From Danxiaibacter flavus (GTDB lineage: Bacteria; Bacteroidota; Bacteroidia; Chitinophagales; Chitinophagaceae), in assembly GCF_041060425.1 (NCBI RefSeq), contig NZ_JAULBC010000001.1, positions 372,001-436,000 of the forward strand: a DNA stretch of 64,000 bases, given 5' to 3'. The stretch's first letter is position 1. Every line of letters begins with the position of its first letter. The position numbers and the translations under genes were made by a program. Below, in pieces: positions 34,182 through 42,769 of the stretch. The notes under the pieces were generated by a model, which was not told the DNA's origin, ran no database searches, and saw only the letters and a list, made by a program, of their open reading frames with translations.

Positions 34182-35213
34182 TTACACAGTCGCAGCCGTC
34201 TCAATTTGTGAAAGACGGTGCTTTAATTGATTGAGAAATGCGTCCTGGTTTTTTCGTTTTTCAATATCCTCTGGCTTTTGATTTGCCCTGGAATCATCTT
34301 TCATTTGTTTGTTCCGGGCTTTGAAAAGTGCAATTTCGTCCTTGGTGAATTTGCGGATCGTTTGGTCCGGGTAGTCGAGTGAATAACCAAGATTTAATAA
34401 GGTATCCCCGGCAACTGCCTCAAAAAGCCTGATTTCTTCCGGCTGTAACTCTTTCTTGTATTTATTGAAATTGGTGGCGATAACAGGTTTTTCTACGTTT
34501 TGCCACATAGCGCCGGATAAAGCAGTGTTTTTTGCTTCGTTTGATTGGTGGTATTGCATGGCCGATTCATCGTAAGAAATTCCGATAAATTCGCATAACC
34601 GGCGCATTTCACCTTCCGCATTTGCAATAAGATCTTCATACCGGATTTGGATCACCCGATGCCGGCCTATACGTTCAACCAATTGAAGGGAAAGATCCTG
34701 CTCAATTTTCCATTGCTGTGCAATGTAATAAATGTGTTTTTCTCCGACAATCGCTTTTTTAAAAGAACATGCAACATCCCGTCCGTCGCGGTACAGGTGG
34801 AGGTACAAAGGTTTTAGACCACTGCTTTCCAATTCATCTGTGTAGTGAATATTTGCCATGCTTTTACACATCCAGGCCGAAGCATTTTCGCTTTCAGCTT
34901 TTAGTTCATAGATCACCCTTGTTATTTCTGTAAGCAATGGCTGGTTGCAACGATTAATAATTTCATCGCGATTCAGGTCAACGCCGGTCCATGGCACGGG
35001 GTTGTATTCAACCAGCCTGCACACATCATCCACCAGTTGGGCAAAGTTTTGCTCAATAGTCAAATCTCCGTAAACCGGTAGCAAGGGCATAAAGCGTTCC
35101 AATATGTGCGGTGGATGCGGAGCCGAAAGTTCTTTCAACTGGTTAAGCATTAAACGCAGAAGGTTAGAGCCTGAACGCTGTGTGCCTATCATTTGTATTG
35201 CTGTAAAACGCAT
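34182..35213 (-). CDS. PAPS-dependent sulfotransferase family protein
   Basis: 343 residues. The 5'-phosphosulfate loop is at the N-terminus (MIGTQRSGSNLLRLMLNQL) and the 3'-phosphate motif is in HLYRDGRDVACSFKKA (about 137-152), as in Stf0/sulfotransferase family 1-type enzymes. It would transfer sulfate from PAPS to a sugar, lipid or protein acceptor in the cytoplasm; the acceptor is unknown. The start is separated by three bases from the stop of the chromate transporter gene, indicating an operon with it. Confidence 0.85.
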   Translation of the reverse strand: MRFTAIQMIGTQRSGSNLLRLMLNQLKELSAPHPPHILERFMPLLPVYGDLTIEQNFAQLVDDVCRLVEYNPVPWTGVDLNRDEIINRCNQPLLTEITRVIYELKAESENASAWMCKSMANIHYTDELESSGLKPLYLHLYRDGRDVACSFKKAIVGEKHIYYIAQQWKIEQDLSLQLVERIGRHRVIQIRYEDLIANAEGEMRRLCEFIGISYDESAMQYHQSNEAKNTALSGAMWQNVEKPVIATNFNKYKKELQPEEIRLFEAVAGDTLLNLGYSLDYPDQTIRKFTKDEIALFKARNKQMKDDSRANQKPEDIEKRKNQDAFLNQLKHRLSQIETAATV

Positions 35214-35216
35214 GAT

Positions 35217-36422
35217 CTAAAAATTAAAAATGATTAAGCCTGCTATGCCCGCCAGCGGTATAAGATAAACGGGATTCATCTTAAAACGTATTACGGTAAA
35301 CAGTGATGCTATGAATAAGATTAATGAAATCAATAATGTTGATTCTGTGCTGCGCAGAATTGTAACGGATGCCGCCATTATCATTCCCGTAACAGCGGGA
35401 CTAAGTCCTTTAAAAATGCTTTTTATAACAGCGGAGTTTCTGATGTAAGTAATAAAGTGCGAACAGAAAATCATTAAAGCAGAAGCTGGTATAAAAATGG
35501 ACAGTGTTGCCAATATGGCTCCCCACAATCCCTGCAATTTAAAGCCAATAAAAGTAGCGCTGATAAATATTGGTCCCGGCGTAATTTGTCCCATTGCAAT
35601 TGCATCGGTAAATTCTTTTGTATTCAGCCAATGCATTCCATCAACAATAATTTTCTGCATGGATGGAATTACAACATAGCCTCCACCAAATTGAGTTAAA
35701 CTAATGCCGGAAAACGTGAAAAGAATTTGTTTGGAAAGCAATAGCTTGTCAGTTGTAACCGGCGATGTAAATTGTATTATAGCAAAGATTGCCAATGCAC
35801 AGACTGCCAATATTACCAAAGGCACGATCGTGCTTCTCAATACAGGTAGTCTATCACTTTTTGCGTTGGAAGTTTTTTCCGGTTGCGCATTGCGATACAC
35901 TAACCAACCAGTGAAACCACTACATGCAATAAGGAGTAAAGTGGTTAAGTATGATTTTGAAAAAGCAGTCGCAATAAACGCAACTATTGCGATAGCTGTT
36001 TGTGTTTTGTCTGTAACATTCTTTTTCCACAGGCTAATGCCAACACTTACAATGATCGCTGCAACCGCAGGAAGCACGCCTTGAAAAAAATGCGTGAACG
36101 CGGGGATATTTCCATAACGGAGATAGATGTATGAAAGACCCAGCATAAAAATAAAACATGGCAGGAGAATGCCTGCAAAGCTTGCAATAGCGCCTTTTAT
36201 CCCTCGCAGTCGGTAACCTATGAATGAAACTACATTAACAGCTACAGGGCCGGGAAGTACAGACGCAAGTGAGATGCCTTCAACAATAGTCTCCTGGTCA
36301 ATCGTCTTATCCTTTTCACCCATTTGTTTCTGAATGACAGAAATAAGCGACATGAAGCCTCCCCAGGATGTGGATCCAATTTTAAGAAATGTGAAGAACA
36401 AATATTTGAGAGAAGGTTTCAT
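35217..36422 (-). CDS. chrA: ChrA-type chromate/sulfate transporter, two-domain form
   Basis: 401 residues with 10-12 membrane segments in two homologous halves. Each half starts with the CHR signature: KIGSTSWGGFMSLISVIQKQ near the N-terminus and SLTQFGGGYVVIPSMQKIIV around residue 240, with PGPVAVNVVSFIGYRLRG and GQITPGPIFISATFIGFK as equivalents. ChrA proteins expel chromate and are linked to sulfate. Position between a sulfotransferase and an arylsulfotransferase gene suggests a sulfur-related role, which is inference. Confidence 0.88.
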   Translation of the reverse strand: MKPSLKYLFFTFLKIGSTSWGGFMSLISVIQKQMGEKDKTIDQETIVEGISLASVLPGPVAVNVVSFIGYRLRGIKGAIASFAGILLPCFIFMLGLSYIYLRYGNIPAFTHFFQGVLPAVAAIIVSVGISLWKKNVTDKTQTAIAIVAFIATAFSKSYLTTLLLIACSGFTGWLVYRNAQPEKTSNAKSDRLPVLRSTIVPLVILAVCALAIFAIIQFTSPVTTDKLLLSKQILFTFSGISLTQFGGGYVVIPSMQKIIVDGMHWLNTKEFTDAIAMGQITPGPIFISATFIGFKLQGLWGAILATLSIFIPASALMIFCSHFITYIRNSAVIKSIFKGLSPAVTGMIMAASVTILRSTESTLLISLILFIASLFTVIRFKMNPVYLIPLAGIAGLIIFNF

Positions 36423-36453
36423 TTTCTATTTTTGTTTGTCGCAATGGATTACG

Positions 36454-37878
36454 CTAGTTGACAATGTATGGTTCCAGCAATTCTTTAGGAATAAACTCTA
36501 CCCTGTAAGGGAGCAAGCCTGTTTGTAGCAGCCACACGTAAATGCCGTTCATGTCCGTTAATACCACAGAGTTCTTTTTGGAACAGCATTGCAGGAGGTA
36601 TTTATTTTCTAAAAGATAAGAGCTGCCCATTCGCTCATTATAGATGTCTGTGGGCAATTTAGTGTTGATGGCAATTTCTGCGCGTTTATTGGCTTCATCA
36701 AGCTTAAATGCCAGCGTTCTGGATTGACGTTTGCTTACGCCATTATCAAAAAACATTAATTCGCCACGGTTATTAATGTGAACACAGTGTGCCTGGTCAA
36801 ATATGCCATCTTCGGGCATGGCAAAATCACCGTTCTTGCCAAACTTCCACATGAGTTTGCCAGTCTTCGCATTTATCTTCCAGATCTGTCCGTTGTTGTA
36901 AAATGAGATCAGGTAGTTGCCATCTTTGTCGAACGTTACACTGTTGGCATGCATCCAGTCTTTTTTTGTTTTCAGAATCTCATTGTCGGCAAGCGGATCA
37001 ACATCGTCAAATACTGTCCATTTAAACACCTGTTTGCCTTGCCTGTCCAGCACCAATATCCCATCGCCTTTAACTGTATCTGCAATTCCGCCACCGCGCG
37101 AACGAAGATCAAAAGTTCTTTCCTCCACACATAACGTTACTACCTGGTTAGCCGGATTTAATAATATTTCGTGATGAATGGTTTGTTCAAAATCATTCAT
37201 TCCTTTTTTTAGATGTAATAAAGTATCACCTGTAAGGGATACTTCCAGGATTTCATTACCATAACTTGTTTCATATTCATGTGAACCAAGAATGGATAAC
37301 AATGTTTTGTTTTGGGTAAAATGAGCAACCTTAAAACCAGTGCCATTTACCTGGTGATACCAACGGATATCGCCTTTGTGATTGATGAGAAATAATATGC
37401 CGGGCTCGTCTCTTCTGTAGATCAGCATTGATCCTTCCTTAAAGCTGGCCGGAAGCTTTTCCGGTTGCGGGCATATGATCTTGAAAAACTCCTGGAACCA
37501 CATAGGATAGGCCGGAGTGGAAAAATTGTAAGTTTTACTTTCTGCGCTGCAATCGTCTTTTTTTGTTACCACCCTGTACTCGTAGCGTTGTTGTGGCTGT
37601 AGATTAGTTAAAACAAATCTGTGACTGCTGTTTTGTTTTGAAACTGTGGACGTGAATATTTGGGCTGCGCTATCCGTTCTCCAGTACTCAATATAGGTAT
37701 CAATGGGGGCGCTTGTTTTTACATCAACCTGTACTTTCAATGTATTGCGGCCGGGAGCGCTCAGGCCAATTTCGGTTACTTTATTCTTGCATTCATTGGT
37801 ACAGGAACCCAGTAAAAATAAAAAAACAAAAGGGATGGCCTTTTGCAGATTGATGTTTTTTATTCCCAATATTTTCAT
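36454..37878 (-). CDS. Arylsulfotransferase (ASST) family lipoprotein
   Basis: 474 residues from ATG 37878 (a second ATG at 37887 is also possible). Lipobox LFLLGSC, an N-terminal Ig/FnIII-like domain with TNLQPQQRYEYRVVTKKDDC, then a six-bladed propeller with His residues typical of ASST: TIHHEILLNPA (about 236), DWMHANSVTFD (about 308) and FDQAHCVHINN (about 363). ASST moves sulfuryl groups between phenolic esters without PAPS, using a catalytic His. Located 77 bp after the susD stop, beyond a hairpin, so it is probably under partial read-through from the susCD promoter. Confidence 0.75.
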   Translation of the reverse strand: MKILGIKNINLQKAIPFVFLFLLGSCTNECKNKVTEIGLSAPGRNTLKVQVDVKTSAPIDTYIEYWRTDSAAQIFTSTVSKQNSSHRFVLTNLQPQQRYEYRVVTKKDDCSAESKTYNFSTPAYPMWFQEFFKIICPQPEKLPASFKEGSMLIYRRDEPGILFLINHKGDIRWYHQVNGTGFKVAHFTQNKTLLSILGSHEYETSYGNEILEVSLTGDTLLHLKKGMNDFEQTIHHEILLNPANQVVTLCVEERTFDLRSRGGGIADTVKGDGILVLDRQGKQVFKWTVFDDVDPLADNEILKTKKDWMHANSVTFDKDGNYLISFYNNGQIWKINAKTGKLMWKFGKNGDFAMPEDGIFDQAHCVHINNRGELMFFDNGVSKRQSRTLAFKLDEANKRAEIAINTKLPTDIYNERMGSSYLLENKYLLQCCSKKNSVVLTDMNGIYVWLLQTGLLPYRVEFIPKELLEPYIVN

Positions 37879-37904
37879 AGTAGTCATCCTCACAATTTTT
37901 AAAG

Positions 37905-37938
37905 ATATGGGTTAAAAGCCGAAACTTTTAACCCATAT
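37905..37938 (-). terminator. Terminator hairpin after susD
   Basis: A perfect 14-bp ATATGGGTTAAAAG/CTTTTAACCCATAT stem with six-nt loop. It may limit read-through into the ASST gene. Confidence 0.75.
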
Positions 37939-37954
37939 AGCGTTTAAAATTCCA

Positions 37955-39472
37955 TTACTGTCTGTCAGCATTGCTCAGGTTTGGATTCAGATCCACCTGC
38001 GTTTGCGGATAAGTAAAGTATTTGTTTTTAGTAATATTGATAGCGGGATCTTTACCAATTGATTGCAAATATGCGTTGGTAACCTGTTGGTATTTATCCA
38101 TACGGATCAGGTCAGCACGGCGCTTGCATTCAAAGAAAAATTCCCAGCCACGTTCCTGTAAAATAGCATCACGCAATGTTTCTTTTGAGAAAGAACCGGC
38201 ATTACCCAGTGCTGTAGCATGAGAGCGGTTTTTAACCTGGTTGATCAGGTCAATGCTTTCGGCATTAGGACCGTTCAGTTCATTCAGCGCTTCAGCTCTG
38301 CAAAGCAATACATCTGCGTAACGCAAAATAGGAATACCGTGACCATCATAGTATGTCTTGGAGCCTGCGGGGTCAGCATATTTTTTCGTTGCTACATCCG
38401 GCAGGTAATAAGTGCCTGCGGGAGGCGTTGGCTGTCCCGGAATTGGCTGCACATAATGCAATCCATCAGAGCCTGTATAATCGTAGAAGAACATTTCACG
38501 GCGGTCATCATTCTTCGCATACGAATTCCAGAATGACCAGGAAACCGCATAATACTGCCATCTGTCAGTTACTATAGGATTCATCATTGGTCCAAAGTGG
38601 TTCATCAATTCTGTTGCATCATTCAGCGCGTTGGCCAGTGATGAGAAGATTGATTCAGAACACCATTTGTTATCTTCTGCGAATAAACCAGCATAAGTAG
38701 GAAACAGTGAATACTGATTTAAATCCATTACCTGTTTTGCCACATCAGCAGCTTTTTGCCACTCATGTCTGCGCATATGCAACTTGCAAAGCAATGTGAG
38801 CGCTGCGCCTTTTGTGGCACGCCCAACATCGTTGGTTGGGTAAATTTCCTTGCCTGCATAATTAACAGGCAGGTTTGCTGCAGCTTCTGTTAATTCAGTT
38901 ATCAGGAATTGATCTATCTCTTCAACAGGTGTTACCGCAGGCTTTGATTCATAAGAAGGAGCTGCAACCTCCTTTTCTGTCATCAGAACAACAGGGCCCC
39001 ATGCATCGGTCAGGTCCATATAGCTTAAAGCACGCAGAAATCTTACTTCAGAAGTGTACTGTTTTCTTTCTGCATCAGTAATTTTTCCGATCTGTGGAAT
39101 GTAATACAGCGCATTGTTTGCATCTGAGATCAGCTTGTACATGTGCTGCCAGCCAAACGTAATGTACTTGTTGGTTGATGACCATTTTGCATCTGACAGC
39201 AAGGAGATATCGCCTTTCTGGCTGGAGTGCCCGATATCTGTTGTGAAGTCAGTGATCGTCATCTGGTAGCCGGCATAGTATTGATAAGAATCACTAACGC
39301 CGGATGGTTGCTTCAAACGCGCATACACCGCATTAACCGCAGCAACAGCATCGTCTTTTGTCTGAAACGCATTCTGATCTGTCAGCGAGCTGTATACCTT
39401 TGGTTCTACAAGCTTGTTACAGGATACGTTTAATATAAGTAAGGATGGAATTATAATTTTTGCCAGTTTCAT
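37955..39472 (-). CDS. SusD/RagB family nutrient-binding lipoprotein
   Basis: 505 residues. A lipobox (LLILNVSCNKLVEPKVYSS) marks an outer-membrane lipoprotein. SusD features include LTDQNAFQTKDDAVAAVNAV, RFLRALSYMDLTDAWGPVVL, RATKGAALTLLCKLHMRRHE and the C-terminal FECKRRADLIRMDKYQ. It forms the lid of a SusCD glycan importer with the TonB-dependent receptor encoded 20 bp upstream. Confidence 0.93.
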   Translation of the reverse strand: MKLAKIIIPSLLILNVSCNKLVEPKVYSSLTDQNAFQTKDDAVAAVNAVYARLKQPSGVSDSYQYYAGYQMTITDFTTDIGHSSQKGDISLLSDAKWSSTNKYITFGWQHMYKLISDANNALYYIPQIGKITDAERKQYTSEVRFLRALSYMDLTDAWGPVVLMTEKEVAAPSYESKPAVTPVEEIDQFLITELTEAAANLPVNYAGKEIYPTNDVGRATKGAALTLLCKLHMRRHEWQKAADVAKQVMDLNQYSLFPTYAGLFAEDNKWCSESIFSSLANALNDATELMNHFGPMMNPIVTDRWQYYAVSWSFWNSYAKNDDRREMFFYDYTGSDGLHYVQPIPGQPTPPAGTYYLPDVATKKYADPAGSKTYYDGHGIPILRYADVLLCRAEALNELNGPNAESIDLINQVKNRSHATALGNAGSFSKETLRDAILQERGWEFFFECKRRADLIRMDKYQQVTNAYLQSIGKDPAINITKNKYFTYPQTQVDLNPNLSNADRQ

Positions 39473-39491
39473 TCTTTCTTCATTTAATGTG

Positions 39492-42400
39492 TTAGAAAGT
39501 TATTTTAGCACCGAAGGTTAATGTGCGGAAAGCAGGGAATGCGTTGAAGTCCAGACCTGCCGCCATGTTTGCGGTGTTGGCACTTGCTGTGCTTGCTGCT
39601 CCGTTGGTGTTAACTTCCGGATCTGTTCCTGAATAGCTTGTAATCGTGAATGCATTCTGCATGGATACATAGATCTTGAAGTTCTTGATCACATTTTTTG
39701 TCCATGGCAGGTTGTAACCTAAAGTGATCAGTTTACAACGTACATAGGAAGCATTCTCAACAAAACGTGAGTTGATGTATCCACCATATTTAGAACCGAA
39801 ATAACCATCACGCGGAACATCGGTATTGTTGTTCTGCGGAGTCCAGCGGTTCAATGCATCAACACCTGTGTAAGTCTCCAGCAACAAACGGTTCATGTTG
39901 TACAGGTTGTAACCAAGCGCTCCCTGGAAGAAGATACCAAGCTCAAAACCTTTATACGCAAGATCATTGTTAAAGCCACCTACCCAATGAGGAGTAGTGT
40001 TGCCAAGATAAGCGCGGTCATTTGCGTCAATTACGCCATCTCCATTCAAATCCTTAAACTTAGGATCGCCGGCAACAGAAGCTGGCTGTGCATTGTATTT
40101 TTCGCCTGTTTTCACCACACCATCATACACATAACCGAAAATGGTACTTAGTTCTTTGCCAGGTTCCAGTTTGGTAAAGTCAGCAGCACCTACGCTTCCG
40201 TCAGGATTAGCAGTTTGAGTAATGATATAAGGACGACCTCCAAGGTTTACGCATTTTTGTTTGTTGTAAGCAATGTTAAATGAGCTGTTCCATCTGAAGT
40301 CTTTTGTGTTAATGTTCTCTGTGTTGATAGATAATTCAACGCCCTGGTTTTGAACTGAACCGGCATTAACTGTTTGTGAGCTAAAGCCCCACCATTGACC
40401 GATAGGAATGTCTAACAGCAGATCGTTTGTTTTCTTCTTATAGAAATCCAATGTGGCGTTGATGCGGCCGTTAGCAAAGCCCATATCAAGACCAACGTTG
40501 AATTGAGCAGTGCTTTCCCATTTAAGGTCAGGGTTAGCTGCACGAGTAGCAACAATACCGCCATAACTGTTATCACCATCGAGTGTAACGTTGGTTGGAC
40601 CAAACGTTGCCATGTAAGAGTAAGGAGGAATACGGTCATTACCGGTTATGCCATAGCTCGCTCTCAGCTTAAGGTTAGAGAACACATTCATGTCTCTAAT
40701 GAAGCTTTCATCACTTAACCTCCATGCTAGTGAACCTGAAGGGAAGTAGCCCCATCTGTGACTCTCTGCAAAGTTGCTGGATCCATCTGCCCTCAAAGTG
40801 AATGTAGCAAGATATTTGTCTTTGTAGCTATAGTTTAAACGGCCAAAGAAAGAAGCCATCTTGGTCTCAATCTTTGAGCTTGTTGATGCAATGCGCTCTG
40901 CTCCACCACCCAGGTTATTATAGAGGTATTGATCTGAAGTAAACTTCTGCACCTGTGTGTAATTGGCGTCGGAAAGATCTTTCTGCATGGAAAAGCCCGC
41001 CATTGCATTTATGTTATGAAAGCCGGCTATCTTTTTCTTGTAGGTGAAATAAGTCTCCAACAAATTACGTGTAGCCTGCAGGTTATTGATGCTTGCTTTA
41101 CCTTTTACTTTTTCACCATCTACCAACGTAGTAGGGATGTATGTACCTTCTTTAGTAGTCACCTGCTCAGTTCCTATATTCAGTCTTAAAGAAAGTCCTT
41201 CAATAAACTGGTATTCACCATAAGCGTTTGCGCTTAATTTATTGATGAACCTGTCGTTGGTTGGCTCTAATAGCCAGGCCAACGGGTTATCCCTTCCCTT
41301 GCGTCTGTAGTAAGTACCGTCATCGTTGTAAGGTTTAATGGCAGGTGAACCATTCAGAATTCCGTAAACAACGTTTGATGGCACAATATTTCCGTCGTAA
41401 GTTTTGTAGTCAGAATTAGAGCGTGAGCTATAGATATTTGCGCCTACTTTAAAATCCTTGCTTACATCCTGGTCAACATTCACGCGGCCGCTATAACGGT
41501 TGAAGTTGGTATGCTTTAGGATACCGTCCTGCCCAAAATAGTTGCCGGAGATTGAGATGCGTGTTTTTTCGCTGCCAGCCCTGATGTTTATATCATGGTT
41601 TTGAAGACGGCCAGTTTGAGTGCCGAGTTTAAACCAATCCGTATTTACACCGCTGTTCAGTTCTGCATCAGAATATTCCGGAGGATTACCTTGTTCAGCA
41701 GCTTTTGCATTGGTAACATCCATAAATTGTTTGCCCGTCATCTTCGCAGGTTCCTTGGTAAAATTCTGCATACCATAGTATCCCTCATAAGAGACAATTG
41801 TTTTGCCTGCTTTACCTCTTTTGGTAGTGATCATGATAACACCGTTTGCACCGCGAGATCCATAGATGGCGGTTGCAGATGCATCTTTTAATACCTGGAT
41901 ATCTTCAATATCGCCTGGGTTAATGTCTATCCCAGTTTCGGAAGGAAACCCATCGACGATGTACAATGGCTCGTTGGTAGATTTGATTGAGTTTCCACCG
42001 CGGATGCGAATAGTTGTCTGACCACCCGGAGCCGCACTCGTCTGGCTCACCTGAACTCCTGAGGCACGGCCCTGTATGGCTTGTGCAGCATTAGAGGTAA
42101 CACCACCAAGGTTTAATTGATCATGTGATACAGAAGCAATAGAACCGGTAAGGTCTTTTTTCTTCTGGGTACCATAACCAACAACAACCACATCTTCCAG
42201 TTTCTGGTTCGCTTCAACAAGTGTGATGGCTATGGTTGAATTGCCGGTTACTGATATGTCCTGATCCGCAAAACCAACGTAAGATGCGGATAAGGTTGTT
42301 TTGGAAGTAGGGGCTTTAATAGTGAATTTGCCCTGTTCGTTGGTAGTAACAATCGTTTTACTACCCTTTAACTGAATTGTAACACCTGGTAACGGATTGC

Positions 42401-42515
42401 CCTTGCTGTCTGTCACCGTTCCGGTTACATCCCTGGTTGCTGTTGTTTGCGCGTGCAGGCTGTTAAGCGAAACAATAGCAATCAACAAGCATAGTAGCTT
42501 CATGACGTTTCTCAT
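39492..42515 (-). CDS. SusC/RagA TonB-linked outer membrane receptor
   Basis: 1007 residues: signal peptide (MKLLCLLIAIVSLNSLHAQ from the internal Met), an N-terminal carboxypeptidase-regulatory-like domain (GTVTDSKGNPLPGVTIQLKG), the SusC plug start VVVGYGTQKKKDLTGSIASV and IRIRGGNSIKSTNEPLYIVDGFP, then a beta-barrel with a C-terminal RTLTFGAKITF strand. Imports a glycan fragment with its SusD partner. Promoter region holds two LacI-type operator sites. No adjacent sigma/anti-sigma or hybrid regulator gene, which fits control by a LacI-type repressor encoded elsewhere. Confidence 0.95.
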   Translation of the reverse strand: MRNVMKLLCLLIAIVSLNSLHAQTTATRDVTGTVTDSKGNPLPGVTIQLKGSKTIVTTNEQGKFTIKAPTSKTTLSASYVGFADQDISVTGNSTIAITLVEANQKLEDVVVVGYGTQKKKDLTGSIASVSHDQLNLGGVTSNAAQAIQGRASGVQVSQTSAAPGGQTTIRIRGGNSIKSTNEPLYIVDGFPSETGIDINPGDIEDIQVLKDASATAIYGSRGANGVIMITTKRGKAGKTIVSYEGYYGMQNFTKEPAKMTGKQFMDVTNAKAAEQGNPPEYSDAELNSGVNTDWFKLGTQTGRLQNHDINIRAGSEKTRISISGNYFGQDGILKHTNFNRYSGRVNVDQDVSKDFKVGANIYSSRSNSDYKTYDGNIVPSNVVYGILNGSPAIKPYNDDGTYYRRKGRDNPLAWLLEPTNDRFINKLSANAYGEYQFIEGLSLRLNIGTEQVTTKEGTYIPTTLVDGEKVKGKASINNLQATRNLLETYFTYKKKIAGFHNINAMAGFSMQKDLSDANYTQVQKFTSDQYLYNNLGGGAERIASTSSKIETKMASFFGRLNYSYKDKYLATFTLRADGSSNFAESHRWGYFPSGSLAWRLSDESFIRDMNVFSNLKLRASYGITGNDRIPPYSYMATFGPTNVTLDGDNSYGGIVATRAANPDLKWESTAQFNVGLDMGFANGRINATLDFYKKKTNDLLLDIPIGQWWGFSSQTVNAGSVQNQGVELSINTENINTKDFRWNSSFNIAYNKQKCVNLGGRPYIITQTANPDGSVGAADFTKLEPGKELSTIFGYVYDGVVKTGEKYNAQPASVAGDPKFKDLNGDGVIDANDRAYLGNTTPHWVGGFNNDLAYKGFELGIFFQGALGYNLYNMNRLLLETYTGVDALNRWTPQNNNTDVPRDGYFGSKYGGYINSRFVENASYVRCKLITLGYNLPWTKNVIKNFKIYVSMQNAFTITSYSGTDPEVNTNGAASTASANTANMAAGLDFNAFPAFRTLTFGAKITF

Positions 42516-42625
42516 TGCTGTTGTGGTTTTTTCTTAAAATAGATGTATGCTAACCGTCGTAAAATAGAAGTTTAATTTTTTACAAATTTTTGGTCAGAAC
42601 ATTGAATTTTGGGAAAATCAAATAT

Positions 42626-42656
42626 CAAACGTTTGCATTTTTGACTCAAACGTTTG
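42626..42656. promoter_or_regulatory. Tandem LacI/GalR-type operators
   Basis: CAAACGTTTG occurs twice (42626-42635 and 42647-42656), each a perfect 10-bp palindrome, centres 21 bp apart (two helical turns). They lie between the divergent susC and DUF5107 genes and can control both. AAACGTTT-type sites are known for LacI-family regulators in Bacteroidota. No LacI gene is visible in the window. Confidence 0.7.
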
Positions 42657-42769
42657 CGTGAATTTGCAGAAAATGAGCAAAAACAGGCTTTTTCAGCGAT
42701 TTGCTTTCCTGTATTTATATAGCTTAGTGGTTGCTTTGTAAGGCTGTGCCTTATGTAAAACAAGTTTCA

